From: Erwinia pyrifoliae DSM 12163
Lineage (GTDB): Bacteria > Pseudomonadota > Gammaproteobacteria > Enterobacterales > Enterobacteriaceae
Reading direction: 5' to 3'
Assembly: GCF_000026985.1 (NCBI RefSeq)
Contig: NC_017390.1
Coordinates: 1,867,456 to 1,931,455, forward strand
Length of the DNA stretch: 64,000 nucleotides
Numbering within the stretch: position 1 is the stretch's first letter; each line of letters opens with the position of its first letter. Below the pieces are notes generated by a model. That model was not told the DNA's origin. It made no database searches and saw only the letters and a program-made list of their open reading frames with translations. Position numbers and translations under genes: made by a program. Positions 28,392 to 38,279 of this stretch are shown piece by piece.

Positions 28392-29753
28392 TCACCAGGC
28401 TTTCAGCGTCTGGAAGACGGAAGCCATTTTAGCTGCATCTTTGATCCCTGGAGCGCTCTCCACGCCGGAATTAAAGTCGAGACCGGCACAGCCCTGCTGT
28501 GCGGCCACAACGCAGTTATCCGCACTCAGGCCACCGGCCAGCAGGACGTTATCCAGCTTTTCACCCTTTAACAGCGACCAGTCGAATGCTTTACCGCTGC
28601 CGCCATTCCCCTGGTCAAAGACGTAGCGATCGACGTGCGGCCAGTCGCGTGCGGGCAGGCGGGTGCTGATGCTGAAGGCTTTCCAGATCTGCACATTTTC
28701 AGGCAGCGCGGCACGCAGCTGGCTGATGAAATCGCGATTTTCGTCGCCGTGCAGCTGTACCGCGTGCAGGTTGAGGTGCCGGGCAATAGTGACAATGTCA
28801 CCCACGCTGTCGTTGCGGAATACGCCAACATACTGCAGCGCAGCGGCGGCGATCACCTGCTGGGCTTGCACTGCGTCAATCTGGCGCGGCGAGCCGGCGG
28901 CGAAGATCAGCCCGCCATAGATAGCCCCGCACTCCAGCGCACTGCGCGCATCCTGGGGGCGGGTCAGTCCGCATACCTTGTTCTCGCCGAGCATCACCCG
29001 CCTGACGGCAGCGGCAAGATTATCTTCAGACATCAGCGCCGAACCTATCAGGAAGCCGTTGGCGAAATGACTTAGCTCGCGTACCTGGGCATGGCTATTG
29101 ATACCGGATTCACTGATGACCGTGACGTTATGCGCCACGGCAGGCGCCAGGCGGCGGGTGCGGTCAAGGTCGATCGACAGATCGCGCAAATCGCGGTTAT
29201 TGATGCCGACCACTTTAGCGCCCAGCGAGGTGGCGCGCTTAAGCTCTTCATCGTTGATGACTTCCGTCAGCACGCCCATATTCAGGCTGTGTGCCACGGT
29301 GGCCAGCTGGCGATACTGCTCATCGTCCAGTACCGACAGCATCAGCAGAATGGCGTCTGCCTGATAATAGCGCGCCAGATGGATCTGATACGGACTGATA
29401 ATAAAGTCCTTGCACAGCACCGGCTGGCTGACTGCCGCACTGACGATGGCGAGAAAGTCAAAGTTCCCCTGAAAGTACTGCTCATCGGTCAGCACGGAAA
29501 TCGCGGAGGCGTAATGCCGGTACACGCCGGCGATCACCGCCGGGTCGAAGTCCTCTCGGATCACTCCCTTGGACGGCGAGGCTTTTTTGCACTCCAGAAT
29601 AAATGCGGTACGGGCGCCCTTCAGGGCATCGTAGAAACTGCGCGTGGCCGGGACTATATCATTCTGAAACGAGGCCAGCGGCTGCTGCTGCTGGCGTGCC
29701 GCCAGCCAGACGGCTTTATCGCGCACGATTCGGTCAAGTATGGTTTCCTGCAT
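28392..29753 (-). CDS. trpC: bifunctional indole-3-glycerol-phosphate synthase / PRA isomerase
   Basis: This 453-residue fusion carries TrpC (about 1-255) and TrpF (about 256-453), catalysing two successive steps between trpD and trpA. The TrpC part has [12 protein letters not shown] and the catalytic [13 protein letters not shown]. The TrpF part has [26 protein letters not shown] and [28 protein letters not shown]. The fusion is the usual arrangement in enterobacteria. It is 2 bp from trpD. Confidence 0.97.
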   Translation of the reverse strand: MQETILDRIVRDKAVWLAARQQQQPLASFQNDIVPATRSFYDALKGARTAFILECKKASPSKGVIREDFDPAVIAGVYRHYASAISVLTDEQYFQGNFDFLAIVSAAVSQPVLCKDFIISPYQIHLARYYQADAILLMLSVLDDEQYRQLATVAHSLNMGVLTEVINDEELKRATSLGAKVVGINNRDLRDLSIDLDRTRRLAPAVAHNVTVISESGINSHAQVRELSHFANGFLIGSALMSEDNLAAAVRRVMLGENKVCGLTRPQDARSALECGAIYGGLIFAAGSPRQIDAVQAQQVIAAAALQYVGVFRNDSVGDIVTIARHLNLHAVQLHGDENRDFISQLRAALPENVQIWKAFSISTRLPARDWPHVDRYVFDQGNGGSGKAFDWSLLKGEKLDNVLLAGGLSADNCVVAAQQGCAGLDFNSGVESAPGIKDAAKMASVFQTLKAW

Positions 29754-29755
29754 GA

Positions 29756-30754
29756 TTATCCTCTTTCTGCCAGTGCGAGCACATGCTGCCAGGCTTTGCC
29801 GCTGCGGATGGTTTCAAGCGCCTGTCGGGCATTAAGCCGTAGGTCTTCATGGCCAAAAATTTTCAATAACAGGGCGACATTTGCCGCTACGGCTTCTTCA
29901 TGAGCCAGTTGGCCATTACCCTGGAGTAAACGCGCCAGAATGTCACGATTTTCTTCCGGCGAACCCCCAGCCAGCGCCTCCTGTGGGTGACTGCCCAGCC
30001 CGAAGTCATCCGGCGTCAGCTGGTAGCGGGTTATATCACCGTCGCGCAGTTCGGCCACCTGAGTGGCACTGTGCAGCGCCACTTCGTCCATTCCGCCGCC
30101 GTGTACCACCGCCGCACGCTGGTAGCCCAGCATCTTCAGCGTCTCGGCGATTGGCAACACCAGCTCCGGGCTGTAGACGCCGATCAGCGCCAGCGGCGGG
30201 CGCGCCGGGTTAATCAACGGGCCGAGAACATTGAAGATAGTGCGGGTTTTCAGCTCTTTACGCACCGGCATGGCATGGCGGAAGCCGCTGTGATACTGCG
30301 GGGCAAACAGGAAACAGACGTTCAGCTCATCCAGCGCCTGGCGCGCCTGTTCCGCTGGTAAGTCCAGGCTGATGCCAAAAGCCGCCAATAAATCTGAAGA
30401 GCCGGACTGGCTGGAGACGCTGCGGTTGCCGTGCTTCGCCACTTTTAATCCGCAGGCCGCAGCAACGAAGGCGCTGGCGGTGGAGATATTAATACTGTTA
30501 CTGCCGTCACCGCCGGTGCCAACGATATCGGCAAAGGGATAATCAGGGCGCGGGAAGGGTTTCGCATCGGCCAACAGGGCGGTTGCCGCTCCGGCAATCT
30601 CCTGCGGGGTTTCACCGCGCACCTTTATGGCGATCAGCGCGGCGGCCAGCTGCGCGGGTGCCAGCTGGCCGCCGATCATGGCAGTGAACAGCCGGTGGCT
30701 TTCCGCCTGTGTCAGTCCCCTGGACTGGTATAATTTTTCCAGAATGCTATTCAT
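29756..30754 (-). CDS. trpD: anthranilate phosphoribosyltransferase (unfused)
   Basis: TrpD transfers ribose-5-phosphate from PRPP to anthranilate. The 332-residue protein has the diphosphate-binding [20 protein letters not shown], the [17 protein letters not shown] motif and [17 protein letters not shown]. Unlike in E. coli, where TrpG and TrpD are one polypeptide, here TrpD is its own gene, 14 bp after trpG. The ATG at 30754 has AAGGAG eight bases upstream; a TTG just before it is ignored. Confidence 0.96.
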   Translation of the reverse strand: MNSILEKLYQSRGLTQAESHRLFTAMIGGQLAPAQLAAALIAIKVRGETPQEIAGAATALLADAKPFPRPDYPFADIVGTGGDGSNSINISTASAFVAAACGLKVAKHGNRSVSSQSGSSDLLAAFGISLDLPAEQARQALDELNVCFLFAPQYHSGFRHAMPVRKELKTRTIFNVLGPLINPARPPLALIGVYSPELVLPIAETLKMLGYQRAAVVHGGGMDEVALHSATQVAELRDGDITRYQLTPDDFGLGSHPQEALAGGSPEENRDILARLLQGNGQLAHEEAVAANVALLLKIFGHEDLRLNARQALETIRSGKAWQHVLALAERG

Positions 30755-30768
30755 CAATGGCTCCTTGA

Positions 30769-31347
30769 TTACGCCAGCGCCCAGGCGAGGGTTTGCTCCA
30801 GCAGGCGCGCCCCCTGGCTGGTGAGAATGGATTCCGGATGGAACTGGAAGCCGCAGACGCGGTTAGCGTCATCGCGCACCGCCATCACCATATCGTTAAA
30901 GGTGGCATTAACGGTCAGTCCGCCGGGAATTTTGCTGCCAACCAGTGAGTGGTAACGTGCCACCGGCAGCGGGTTGCTCAGTCCGGCAAACATGCCTTGA
31001 TCGTCATGGCTGATGGCAGAGGCCTTGCCGTGCAGGATTTCACCCGCCTGACCAACGTGGCCGCCGTAGGCCTCCACTATCGCCTGGTGCCCCAGACAGA
31101 TACCAATGATCGGCAGACGGCCTCGCAGCTGTCGGAGCAGTTCTGGCATACAGCCTGCTGCCGACGGCGCGCCGGGGCCGGGTGACAGCATCAGTACCGG
31201 ATTTTCCATCTGTTGCAGGCGAGCAATCAGCGTCTCTGCCGGCACGTTATTACGGTAAATCGTCACCTGATGGCCAAAGGTACGCAGCTGGTCAACGAGG
31301 TTGTAAGTGAATGAGTCGAAGTTATCGAGCAGCAGAATATCGGCCAT
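30769..31347 (-). CDS. trpG: anthranilate synthase glutaminase component (unfused)
   Basis: TrpG is the class I glutamine amidotransferase that supplies ammonia to TrpE. The 192-residue protein has the oxyanion segment [10 protein letters not shown], the catalytic cysteine in [15 protein letters not shown], and the His-Glu pair in [10 protein letters not shown]. It is complete without a TrpD domain, the arrangement of Serratia and Erwinia-type trp operons. Its ATG overlaps the end of trpE by one base. Confidence 0.96.
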   Translation of the reverse strand: MADILLLDNFDSFTYNLVDQLRTFGHQVTIYRNNVPAETLIARLQQMENPVLMLSPGPGAPSAAGCMPELLRQLRGRLPIIGICLGHQAIVEAYGGHVGQAGEILHGKASAISHDDQGMFAGLSNPLPVARYHSLVGSKIPGGLTVNATFNDMVMAVRDDANRVCGFQFHPESILTSQGARLLEQTLAWALA

Positions 31348-32909
31348 CAGAAAATCTCCCGGCAGTGATGAGCAGTGGCGATGGCGCGCAAAACCGCCCG
31401 CGCTTTATTGCGGCTTTCATCCGCTTCCGCCTGCGGACAGGAGTCCAGCACCACGCCAGCCCCGGCCTGCACCGTTGCCACGCCGTCTTCAACGTACGCG
31501 GAGCGGATAACAATACAGGTGTCGAGATCGCCGCTGGCAGTAAAGTAGCCTACCGCGCCGCCATAGCTGCCGCGCCGCGTGCCTTCGGCTTTGGCAATCA
31601 GCTGCATGGCGCGCACTTTCGGCGCACCGCTCAGCGTGCCCATGTTCATACAGGCGCGATAAGCGTGCAGCACATCAATATCGCTGCGCAGCTGGCCAAC
31701 AACGCGCGAAACCAGGTGCATAACGAAGGTGTAGCGATCGACCTTTGTCAGGTCGGCAACATAGCGCGTACCGGGCTGGCAGATACGTGCCAGATCGTTA
31801 CGCGCCAGATCGACCAGCATCAGATGTTCGGCCATCTCTTTATGATCGGTACGCATTTCAAGCTCTATGCGGCTGTCGAGATCGCGATCGAGCGAGCCGT
31901 CTGCGTGACGGCCACGCGGGCGCGTTCCGGCAATCGGGTAGATTTCGATTTGATTGCTGGCGGCTGCGTACTTCAGCGAACTCTCCGGCGAGGCACCGAA
32001 CAGGCTAAAGTCACGATCCTGCATAAAGAACATATACGGGCTGGGGTTACTGTTTTTCAGCGTGTCGTAAGCGGCCAGCGGGGAAGGGCAAGGCAGAGAG
32101 AAGCGGCGCGATGGCACAACCTGGAAAATTTCACCGATACGGATAGCCTCCTGCATCTGGCGCACAATGGCGCAGTACTCTTCATCGCTCTGACTGACGC
32201 TAAGCTGCATACTGTCCACCTTTTGCACCGGTAAGGCGCTGACAGGTTGAGACATCATGCCGCACAGCTGTTCTACACGGCTCTGCAAACGCAGAAACTC
32301 AGTCGCTTCCGGGGTAAACAGGCTGGCCTGCAGGCGAGCGCTCCGTGTCTGGTGGTCGATGACCAGCAGCGTTTCCGCCAGATAAAAACAGTAGTCCGGG
32401 CAGCGCTGCTGGTTATCAAGCTCCGGCAGCGTTTCAAAGCCGGCGACCAGGTCATAGGCAAACAGCCCGCCAAGCAGCATCGCCTCACGCTCCTCCTGAG
32501 GAGAATTGACCAGCCCGGGGATCAGGCGCAGCGCATCAAATACTGACAGGGCGCGCAGGTTAGCGTCTTCATCCTGGATTTCTTCATTGAGCGGGAACAC
32601 CAGTTCCCGACTCTCAGGACGTATCTGGTTGATTACCGTCGAGGGCAGCGCGGCATCCAGTAACGGCAGCAGCGCACAACCGTTGGCCGACAGCGCCTGG
32701 ATGTGCACGCGATTATTCAGTGCGCTGATGCGCAGGGCGCTGTCAACAATCAGCAGGCTTTTCAGATTGCATTTACTGTCGACATCGGCAGATTCCAGCA
32801 GCAGCGTCTCTGAACGTGCCGCGCAGAGCTGATGGAAAACCGCAGCCGGATCTTCCCGGTACGGTGCACTGGCGGTAATCAACTTCACTCCAGGTTTGGC
32901 ATTTGGCAT
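31347..32909 (-). CDS. trpE: anthranilate synthase component I
   Basis: TrpE converts chorismate and ammonia to anthranilate and is the feedback-inhibited first step. The 520-residue protein carries the tryptophan-binding LLLES element and surrounding N-terminal sheet ([18 protein letters not shown], also ALRISA), and the chorismate-binding C-terminal domain with [36 protein letters not shown] and [16 protein letters not shown]. It is the first structural gene, behind the attenuator. Overlap with trpG suggests balanced translation of the two subunits. Confidence 0.97.
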   Translation of the reverse strand: MPNAKPGVKLITASAPYREDPAAVFHQLCAARSETLLLESADVDSKCNLKSLLIVDSALRISALNNRVHIQALSANGCALLPLLDAALPSTVINQIRPESRELVFPLNEEIQDEDANLRALSVFDALRLIPGLVNSPQEEREAMLLGGLFAYDLVAGFETLPELDNQQRCPDYCFYLAETLLVIDHQTRSARLQASLFTPEATEFLRLQSRVEQLCGMMSQPVSALPVQKVDSMQLSVSQSDEEYCAIVRQMQEAIRIGEIFQVVPSRRFSLPCPSPLAAYDTLKNSNPSPYMFFMQDRDFSLFGASPESSLKYAAASNQIEIYPIAGTRPRGRHADGSLDRDLDSRIELEMRTDHKEMAEHLMLVDLARNDLARICQPGTRYVADLTKVDRYTFVMHLVSRVVGQLRSDIDVLHAYRACMNMGTLSGAPKVRAMQLIAKAEGTRRGSYGGAVGYFTASGDLDTCIVIRSAYVEDGVATVQAGAGVVLDSCPQAEADESRNKARAVLRAIATAHHCREIF

Positions 32910-32931
32910 TAAGATGTTCTCTGTATTTTGC

Positions 32932-32960
32932 TCAAAAAAAAGCCCGCACTATGCGGGCCT
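32932..32960 (-). terminator. trp attenuator (3:4 terminator hairpin)
   Basis: On the minus strand, GCCCGCA pairs with TGCGGGC around a TAG loop and is followed by eight T. It lies between trpL and trpE. With the upstream pairing regions it should form the terminator when tryptophan is plentiful. Confidence 0.92.
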
Positions 32961-33005
32961 GAGTATCTGCACAACGTAATTAACCGTGCATGACCGCCTC
33001 GCCCG

Positions 33006-33056
33006 TCAGGGAGAAGTGCGCCACCAGCCAGTGTTTAAGTTGAATAAGTAGGCCAT
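33006..33056 (-). CDS. trpL: trp operon leader peptide
   Basis: A 16-residue peptide, MAYLFNLNTGWWRTSP, carries the tandem Trp-Trp codons at positions 11-12. Ribosome stalling there when Trp-tRNA is scarce prevents the attenuator hairpin and lets transcription reach trpE. Position between the operator and the attenuator matches E. coli; the two-residue longer form and sequence differ slightly from the E. coli 14-mer. Confidence 0.93.
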   Translation of the reverse strand: MAYLFNLNTGWWRTSP

Positions 33057-33084
33057 GAGACAGATACCTTGTTTGTGAACTTGT

Positions 33085-33118
33085 GTACTAGTTAACTAGT
33101 TCATGGTAAAAAAGTCAA
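33085..33118 (-). promoter_or_regulatory. trp promoter with overlapping TrpR operator
   Basis: On the minus strand, -35 TTGACT and -10 TTAACT are 17 bases apart. The -10 lies within the palindrome GAACTAGTTAACTAGTAC (33085-33102), which is the TrpR operator as in E. coli. TrpR bound to tryptophan would block RNA polymerase here. Confidence 0.94.
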
Positions 33119-33186
33119 TACTCTTTTTCACTTAGCGGGAATCGCGTTATCATGCTGCGCTATGTCCCCGTCTACCCGGAGTTGTT

Positions 33187-34098
33187 TTGACCGCCGTCGT
33201 TTCCCCAGTCAGTGCATTTCCTGTTTACGATCTTCACAGCCATACCCGCGCCTCCGATGGCTTACTGACGCCAGAACAGCTGGTGTTGCGCGCAGTGCAG
33301 CAGCGCGTGGGCGTACTGGCCATCACCGACCATGACACCACTGACGGCATTGCCCCGGCGCGTGAAGCGGTGACGCGCCATCAGCTGCCGCTGCGGCTGG
33401 TCGACGGCGTGGAGATATCCACCCTGTGGGAGAATCACGAGATCCATATTGTCGGGCTGGGGATCGATATCGCGCATCCGCAGATGGTTGCGCTGCTTGC
33501 CGCGCAGGCTGAACGTCGCCTTGCGCGCGCCCGCTTAATCGCCGAGCGGCTGGAAAAGGCGCATATTCCCGGTGCGCTGGATGGGGCGCTGGCGCTGGCT
33601 GCAGGCGGCGCGATCACGCGCGGGCATTTCGCTCGTTTCCTTATTGCGGCCGGTAAAGCCAACAATATGCAACAGGTTTTCAAAGACTATCTGGCACGCG
33701 GCAAAACCGGCTACGCTCCGCCGCAGTGGTGTACAATTAAGCAAGCCATTGATGCCATTCATCAATCAGGCGGCAGGGCGGTAGTGGCCCACCCGGGGCG
33801 TTACGGCCTGTCTGCCAAATGGCTTAAGCGCCTGCTGGCACATTTTAGCGAGCAGGGTGGAGACGCGATGGAAGTTGCCCAGTGTCAGCAGGCACCCAAC
33901 GAGCGCCAGCAGCTGGCACGCTATGCCCAGGATTATCAGCTGGCCGCCTCGCAGGGATCTGACTTCCATCAGGCGTGCCCGTGGATTGAACTGGGCAAAA
34001 AATTATGGCTGCCTGGCGGCGTAGAGGCCGTCTGGCAGCGGTTCCCTGATATTACCGCATCGGTTTGTCGCCAGGAATTTCAGATAAGAGGTGAGTGA
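33187..34098 (+). CDS. rnm: RNase AM (PHP-domain 3',5'-nucleotidase/exonuclease)
   Basis: Known as YciV/TrpH, this PHP-domain enzyme removes nucleotides from RNA 5' ends and matures 5S and other rRNA ends. The 303-residue protein has the metal-binding DLHSHTRASDG, ITDHDTTDG, and a GSDFHQACPW motif near the C-terminus. The only reasonable start is a TTG at 33187 with GGAG five bases upstream. It is divergent from the trp operon and its stop overlaps the yciO start (GTGATG). Confidence 0.92.
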   Translation: MTAVVSPVSAFPVYDLHSHTRASDGLLTPEQLVLRAVQQRVGVLAITDHDTTDGIAPAREAVTRHQLPLRLVDGVEISTLWENHEIHIVGLGIDIAHPQMVALLAAQAERRLARARLIAERLEKAHIPGALDGALALAAGGAITRGHFARFLIAAGKANNMQQVFKDYLARGKTGYAPPQWCTIKQAIDAIHQSGGRAVVAHPGRYGLSAKWLKRLLAHFSEQGGDAMEVAQCQQAPNERQQLARYAQDYQLAASQGSDFHQACPWIELGKKLWLPGGVEAVWQRFPDITASVCRQEFQIRGE

Positions 34099-34718
34099 TG
34101 AGTCAGTTTTTTTATATCCACCCGGATAACCCGCAGCCGCGTCTGATTAAGCAGGCGGTAGAGATGTTAAATAAGGGCAGCGTGATCGTCTACCCGACCG
34201 ATTCCGGATATGCGCTGGGATGTAAGCTGGAAGATAAAAGCGCCATGGAGCGGATTTGCCGTATTCGTCAACTTGACGGCAATCACAACTTTACCCTGAT
34301 GTGCCGCGATCTGTCCGAGCTGTCTACCTACGCTTACGTCGACAACACCGCGTTTCGTTTAATTAAAAACAATACGCCGGGCAACTACACCTTCATCCTC
34401 AAGGCCACCAAAGAAGTGCCGCGCCGCCTGATGAGCGAAAAACGCAAAACCATCGGTTTGCGCGTCCCCTCTAACCCGATTGCTCTTGCCCTGCTGGAAG
34501 CACTCAACGAGCCGATGATGTCGACCTCGCTGATGCTGCCGGGCAATGACTTTACCGAGTCCGACCCGGAAGCGATTCAGGATGAGATTGGCAAGCTGGT
34601 GGACTTGATTATTCACGGTGGTTATCTTGGCCAGCAGCCAACCACGGTGATTGATTTAACGGAAGTTGCCCCGGAAGTGGTACGTGAAGGCGTGGGTGAT
34701 GTTCAGCCTTTTCGTTAA
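34098..34718 (+). CDS. yciO: YciO, Sua5/YrdC-like protein
   Basis: This 206-residue protein of the YrdC/Sua5 fold is related to enzymes of threonylcarbamoyl-adenosine synthesis, but the YciO branch has a distinct, unsettled role. Landmarks are VIVYPTDSGYALGC, NFTLMCRDLSELSTYAYVDN, PGNYTFILKATKEVPRR and TIGLRVPSNPIALALLEAL. The ATG shares a base with the rnm stop, so translation is probably coupled. A GTG three bases upstream is ignored. Confidence 0.92.
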   Translation: MSQFFYIHPDNPQPRLIKQAVEMLNKGSVIVYPTDSGYALGCKLEDKSAMERICRIRQLDGNHNFTLMCRDLSELSTYAYVDNTAFRLIKNNTPGNYTFILKATKEVPRRLMSEKRKTIGLRVPSNPIALALLEALNEPMMSTSLMLPGNDFTESDPEAIQDEIGKLVDLIIHGGYLGQQPTTVIDLTEVAPEVVREGVGDVQPFR

Positions 34719-35122
34719 TGACTAAAAGTTCGCCTTGGGAAACTAACAAGACGTCCTGGCTAATCACTGCCGTTCGACGCGGGTATTTTCGTCGTCCATC
34801 TTGCTTGCGCAAAATTTTTGTTGAATAACTGGCGTCCCTGGCTGGCGCATTACAGCAGTCTTCGCAGATGTGGCAAAAGCTACCGGGGTTAAAGCCGGTA
34901 GCGGCGCTGCAATGACATCAGGCATGTGGATCGATCCGGGCAGGCAAAAAGCTCAAACCCGGTGGTCGCCATAGAAGAATAACGATTTCACCGTGCAGGC
35001 TCTTACGGCACGTTAAACCTTAGGGCAGTCTATAGAATTACGTCAAAAGAAAGGCGTTTTCTGAAAGGCTTTATGTTGGTAAATGAATTAGCATGCATTT
35101 TTTATTACATGAGATAATGAAA
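34719..35122. other. non-coding interval before the F-box-like gene
   Basis: No credible gene is seen. A hairpin at 34879-34902 (GCTACCGG with CCGGTAGC) is followed on the minus strand by TTTT, and could be a leftover minus-strand terminator with no gene to serve. The right end becomes A+T-rich. No HrpL-type promoter (GGAACC with downstream CCAC) was found upstream of the next gene. Confidence 0.4.
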
Positions 35123-36010
35123 ATGAACGTTACCAGCACGTCTCAATCAACTTCAACCACTTCGTTAACACCAGTGCCGGAAGAATCATCGAGTGTAAAA
35201 AGCACATTGGAGGTAACTAATTACTTTGAAAATCTCCCCGTGGAACTATTGCAAAAAGTGGCATCTTTTTCAGGTGGAAGTTATGGAGAGCTTCGCCAGA
35301 CCTGTCCATTTTTTCGAGATCGTTTAGAGAGTATAAGTAGTATTGCGAATAAATTCCGTGGCAATAATGTTCCCCAGACAGAACAACAAAAAAACGAGTA
35401 TCTTTTATTGTACAGTGCTATGAAAGAGAAGGCATCCCCTCAAACAGTTGCAGCTCTCGCTAACCAAAAAAATGGCTTCACAGATAAAGAAATATCGACT
35501 TGGGCAATGACTTGCCGTTATCCTGGTGTTCTTGAGGTGGTTGACCCAATCAAAAAAATATTTAATGACATGTCCCCTCAACTCACTGTTGCCCATGGCT
35601 ATTTTGATAGTCAGCACAGCTTAACATTACGGCTTTATGAACAAAATCTTAATGAAAGGGATATCAGTGAGATTTTCAATCAGGCTGATAGTTTATTTCA
35701 GGCTAACAAAGATGATGCCGGACTGGTACTGGCCTCAAAGATGAGTGCGTTGTGGGATCATCTCGTCGAACTGCGTGCTGCGGATAAGACATTTAAAATT
35801 TCGCATAAGGTGTTGGCCCGGCTTCGAGATCGTTACTCGTCGATGTTTCTTGCCGGAGGTACTATTAATACAGTCACTCCGCCTTCGTCAGGCATAATTA
35901 AGATGGACAAAGTGCTGAACGCTCCTTTTGGCCGCTTAATTGAGAATTATCTGCTACATCAAATGGTATTAGCGATGATAATGAATCCCCCTGGGCGTAT
36001 TATCACATGA
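35123..36010 (+). CDS. F-box-like protein, possible host-directed effector
   Basis: This 295-residue protein has no relative I can name. Residues about 33-70 read like an eukaryotic-type F-box: FENLPVELLQKVASF, then a Leu-rich helix and TCPFFRDRLESI. The N-terminus (MNVTSTSQSTSTTSLTPVPE) is rich in Ser and Thr with few charges, as in many type III secretion signals. No signal peptide or membrane segment is seen; the remainder looks helical, without recognisable repeats. The gene is visibly A+T-richer than its neighbours and takes the slot of yciQ between yciO and rluB, pointing to acquisition. The start at 35123 has GAGA eight bases upstream; other in-frame ATGs at 35093 and 35117 are possible. 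Function is inference. Confidence 0.7.
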   Translation: MNVTSTSQSTSTTSLTPVPEESSSVKSTLEVTNYFENLPVELLQKVASFSGGSYGELRQTCPFFRDRLESISSIANKFRGNNVPQTEQQKNEYLLLYSAMKEKASPQTVAALANQKNGFTDKEISTWAMTCRYPGVLEVVDPIKKIFNDMSPQLTVAHGYFDSQHSLTLRLYEQNLNERDISEIFNQADSLFQANKDDAGLVLASKMSALWDHLVELRAADKTFKISHKVLARLRDRYSSMFLAGGTINTVTPPSSGIIKMDKVLNAPFGRLIENYLLHQMVLAMIMNPPGRIIT

Positions 36011-36019
36011 TTGAAAAAG

Positions 36020-36160
36020 TTAATAAGACGCACCTTCAGGGGTAAGTTCCTTCCATACGTTAAGCCTCCGTGGCAGATTCCGGGTCAGCCTGACAAGGTT
36101 GCGCCACAATAGGCCGCCCATGGCAAGGTGGTTGGTGGGGTCAAACCAGCATCCTGATTT
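36020..36160 (-). pseudogene. 46-codon protein-like fragment, perhaps a mobile-element remnant
   Basis: Directly after the F-box-like gene, on the opposite strand, a frame of 46 codons without a start encodes HLAMGGLLWRNLVRLTRNLP followed by RRLNVW. It is interrupted upstream by a TAA. The sequence looks like a real protein end, but I cannot name the family. It may mark the edge of the inserted segment. Confidence 0.25.
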
Positions 36161-36474
36161 TTAGATTTGAACTTTTCGTGGATTCCGATGTTCTGCTGTC
36201 TGATAAGGGGCAGCGGTTAAGTACATAGTAACCTGGCCGTCGCTCAAGCCCTTGTATGCCGCAGACAGCGGCTGTTGCGATATGTGGAAATCCATGTTGT
36301 GAATTTTCAATCAACCCTTATCAGCATAAAAAAGCGTGCAGATTAATGGGCAACAAAGAGAGTTACACCGTAGTGAAAAAGCTGTATAATGGCAGCGCAA
36401 TTTCAATTTAAACCATTGAAAAATAAAGAAATTATTTATCATGACGCCTGGGAAGGCGACACAGAGGTAGCTCC
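36161..36474. other. rluB upstream region
   Basis: No gene is supported here. The last 100 bases are A+T-rich and likely carry the rluB promoter. A ribosome binding site-like GAGG lies just before the rluB ATG. Confidence 0.4.
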
Positions 36475-37362
36475 ATGAGCGAAAAGTTACAAAAAGTTTT
36501 AGCACGCGCCGGGCACGGTTCCCGGCGTGAAATCGAAACCATGATCTCCGCCGGGCGCGTGAGCGTAGACGGCAAGCTTGCCACGTTGGGCGACCGCGTA
36601 GAGCCAGGCGCATCCTTGAAAATCCGCATCGACGGGCACGTTGTGCCGGTCAGTGAGTCCATCAGCGAAGTGTGTCGCGTCCTGGCTTATTACAAGCCGG
36701 AAGGTGAGCTTTGCACGCGTAGCGACCCGGAAGGACGCCCGACGGTGTTCGATCGTCTGCCAAAACTGCGTGGCGCACGCTGGATAGCGGTTGGGCGACT
36801 GGACGTGAATACCTGTGGTCTGCTGCTGTTCACCACTGACGGCGAGCTGGCAAACCGCCTGATGCACCCAAGCCGTGAAGTGGAGCGCGAATATGCCGTG
36901 CGCGTGTTTGGTGCGGTTGATGATGAAAAAATCAAACTGCTCAGTCGCGGCGTTCAGCTGGAAGATGGCCCGGCGGCGTTCAAAACGCTGAAGTTCACCG
37001 GGGGTGAAGGCATTAACCAGTGGTACAACGTGACCCTGACCGAAGGGCGCAACCGCGAGGTTCGTCGTCTGTGGGAAGCGGTAGGCGTGCAGGTTAGCCG
37101 TCTGATCCGCATCCGCTATGGTGACATTGATTTGCCGAAAGGACTGCCACGCGGTGGCTGGACCGAGCTGGATCTGTCTCCGACCAACTATCTGCGCGAG
37201 CTGGTAGGGCTGGCACCTGAAACCGTCAGTAAAGTCCCGGTGGAAAAAGATCGCCGCCGCACCAAGGCGAATCAAATCCGTCGTGCGGTAAAACGTCATA
37301 CCACCACCAAGGTGAGCAAACCCGGCAGCGGTCGTCGCCCTTCAAAGCGTCAGCAGGGTTAA
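36475..37362 (+). CDS. rluB: 23S rRNA pseudouridine-2605 synthase
   Basis: RluB makes pseudouridine 2605 in 23S rRNA. The 295-residue protein has an N-terminal S4 RNA-binding domain ([22 protein letters not shown]) and a RsuA-type catalytic domain with the nucleophilic Asp in [18 protein letters not shown] basic C-terminal tail ends [14 protein letters not shown]. In E. coli btuR and yciK follow; here btuR is absent and yciK is convergent. Confidence 0.95.
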   Translation: MSEKLQKVLARAGHGSRREIETMISAGRVSVDGKLATLGDRVEPGASLKIRIDGHVVPVSESISEVCRVLAYYKPEGELCTRSDPEGRPTVFDRLPKLRGARWIAVGRLDVNTCGLLLFTTDGELANRLMHPSREVEREYAVRVFGAVDDEKIKLLSRGVQLEDGPAAFKTLKFTGGEGINQWYNVTLTEGRNREVRRLWEAVGVQVSRLIRIRYGDIDLPKGLPRGGWTELDLSPTNYLRELVGLAPETVSKVPVEKDRRRTKANQIRRAVKRHTTTKVSKPGSGRRPSKRQQG

Positions 37363-37380
37363 CCGCCAGCAACGGCGCTC

Positions 37381-37404
37381 AGGGCCTCACGGCCCTTATG
37401 TTTT
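37381..37404 (+). terminator. rluB terminator
   Basis: AGGGCC pairs with GGCCCT around a 4-base loop and is followed by TATGTTTTC, 18 bp after the rluB stop. Confidence 0.55.
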
Positions 37405-37511
37405 CATCCGGCCGCTTTTTGTCTGCTGTTTAATTCCCCCTTGAGCGGTTTCCCTATACTGTACCCGCTCTTGCAGTCCCGCTCTCTGTGTTCAGGCTTT
37501 ATCCCCGTTGA

Positions 37512-38279
37512 TTATTCTGCCGCGCCCGGCTTCCGCCCCGGCTGTGCATCAAAACTCACACCGGTCTTACCTTTGCTGTCGTCGCCCATCAGCCACAGAT
37601 AGAGCGTCATGATCTCTGCGGGGGTTTTCAGCTTATCGGCATTTTCATCGGGGAAGGCGCTGGCACGCATTTTGGTGCGCGTACCGCCTGGATTGATACA
37701 GTTCACCCGCAGCTGGCGCGGATCGTACTCCTGTGCCAGCACCTGCATCATGCCTTCGGTTGCGAACTTGGACACCGAATAAGCGCCCCAGCCGGCGCGC
37801 CCCTGGCGACCTACGCTGGATGATGTGAAGACCAGAGAAGCCGCTGGCGATTTCAACAGCAGCGGCAGCAATGCCTGAGTGAGAAAGAATGTGCCGTCTA
37901 TATTAACCCGCATCACCTGTTGCCAGATGGCCGGGTTCTGCTGTGCCACAGGCAAGACTTCACCCAGCAACCCGGCGTTATGCAATACCCCATCAAGGCG
38001 CGGAATTTTTTCTGCGAGAGAACGTGCCAGCTGCTGGCAGTTTTCCGGCGTTGCTGTCTCTAAATCGAGTGCAAACCAGAGCGCAGGCCGTTGTGACTGA
38101 CTGCATGCCGCCACTTCTTTACTGACCTGAAGCAGTTTTTCTGCATTGCGAGCCAAAAGTACCACCTGTGAGCCATAACGCGCATAGGTTAAAGCCGCTT
38201 CGCGCCCGATGCCATCACTGGCTCCGGTCACCAGAATGACCCGGTTATTAAGCAGGTCGCTTTTTGGTTGATATTGCAC
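37512..38279 (-). CDS. yciK: YciK, short-chain dehydrogenase
   Basis: This 255-residue classical SDR has the cofactor motif TGASDGIGRE, the NNAG-equivalent LHNAGLLGE, the catalytic Ser in VFTSSSVGRQG and the YxxxK pair in YSVSKFA. The substrate is not known. It matches E. coli YciK closely. In E. coli it follows btuR; that gene is not present in this window. Confidence 0.93.
   Translation of the reverse strand: MQYQPKSDLLNNRVILVTGASDGIGREAALTYARYGSQVVLLARNAEKLLQVSKEVAACSQSQRPALWFALDLETATPENCQQLARSLAEKIPRLDGVLHNAGLLGEVLPVAQQNPAIWQQVMRVNIDGTFFLTQALLPLLLKSPAASLVFTSSSVGRQGRAGWGAYSVSKFATEGMMQVLAQEYDPRQLRVNCINPGGTRTKMRASAFPDENADKLKTPAEIMTLYLWLMGDDSKGKTGVSFDAQPGRKPGAAE

Noticed and set aside
31311..32234. 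307-codon plus-strand frame across trpE
   Set aside because: Long only because of the GC-rich codon pattern of trpE on the other strand; no start signal and no family resemblance.
34730..35122. Search for an HrpL-type promoter before the F-box-like gene
   Set aside because: A GGGAAAC is present at about 34737 but the GGAACC core and a CCAC at the right distance are absent.
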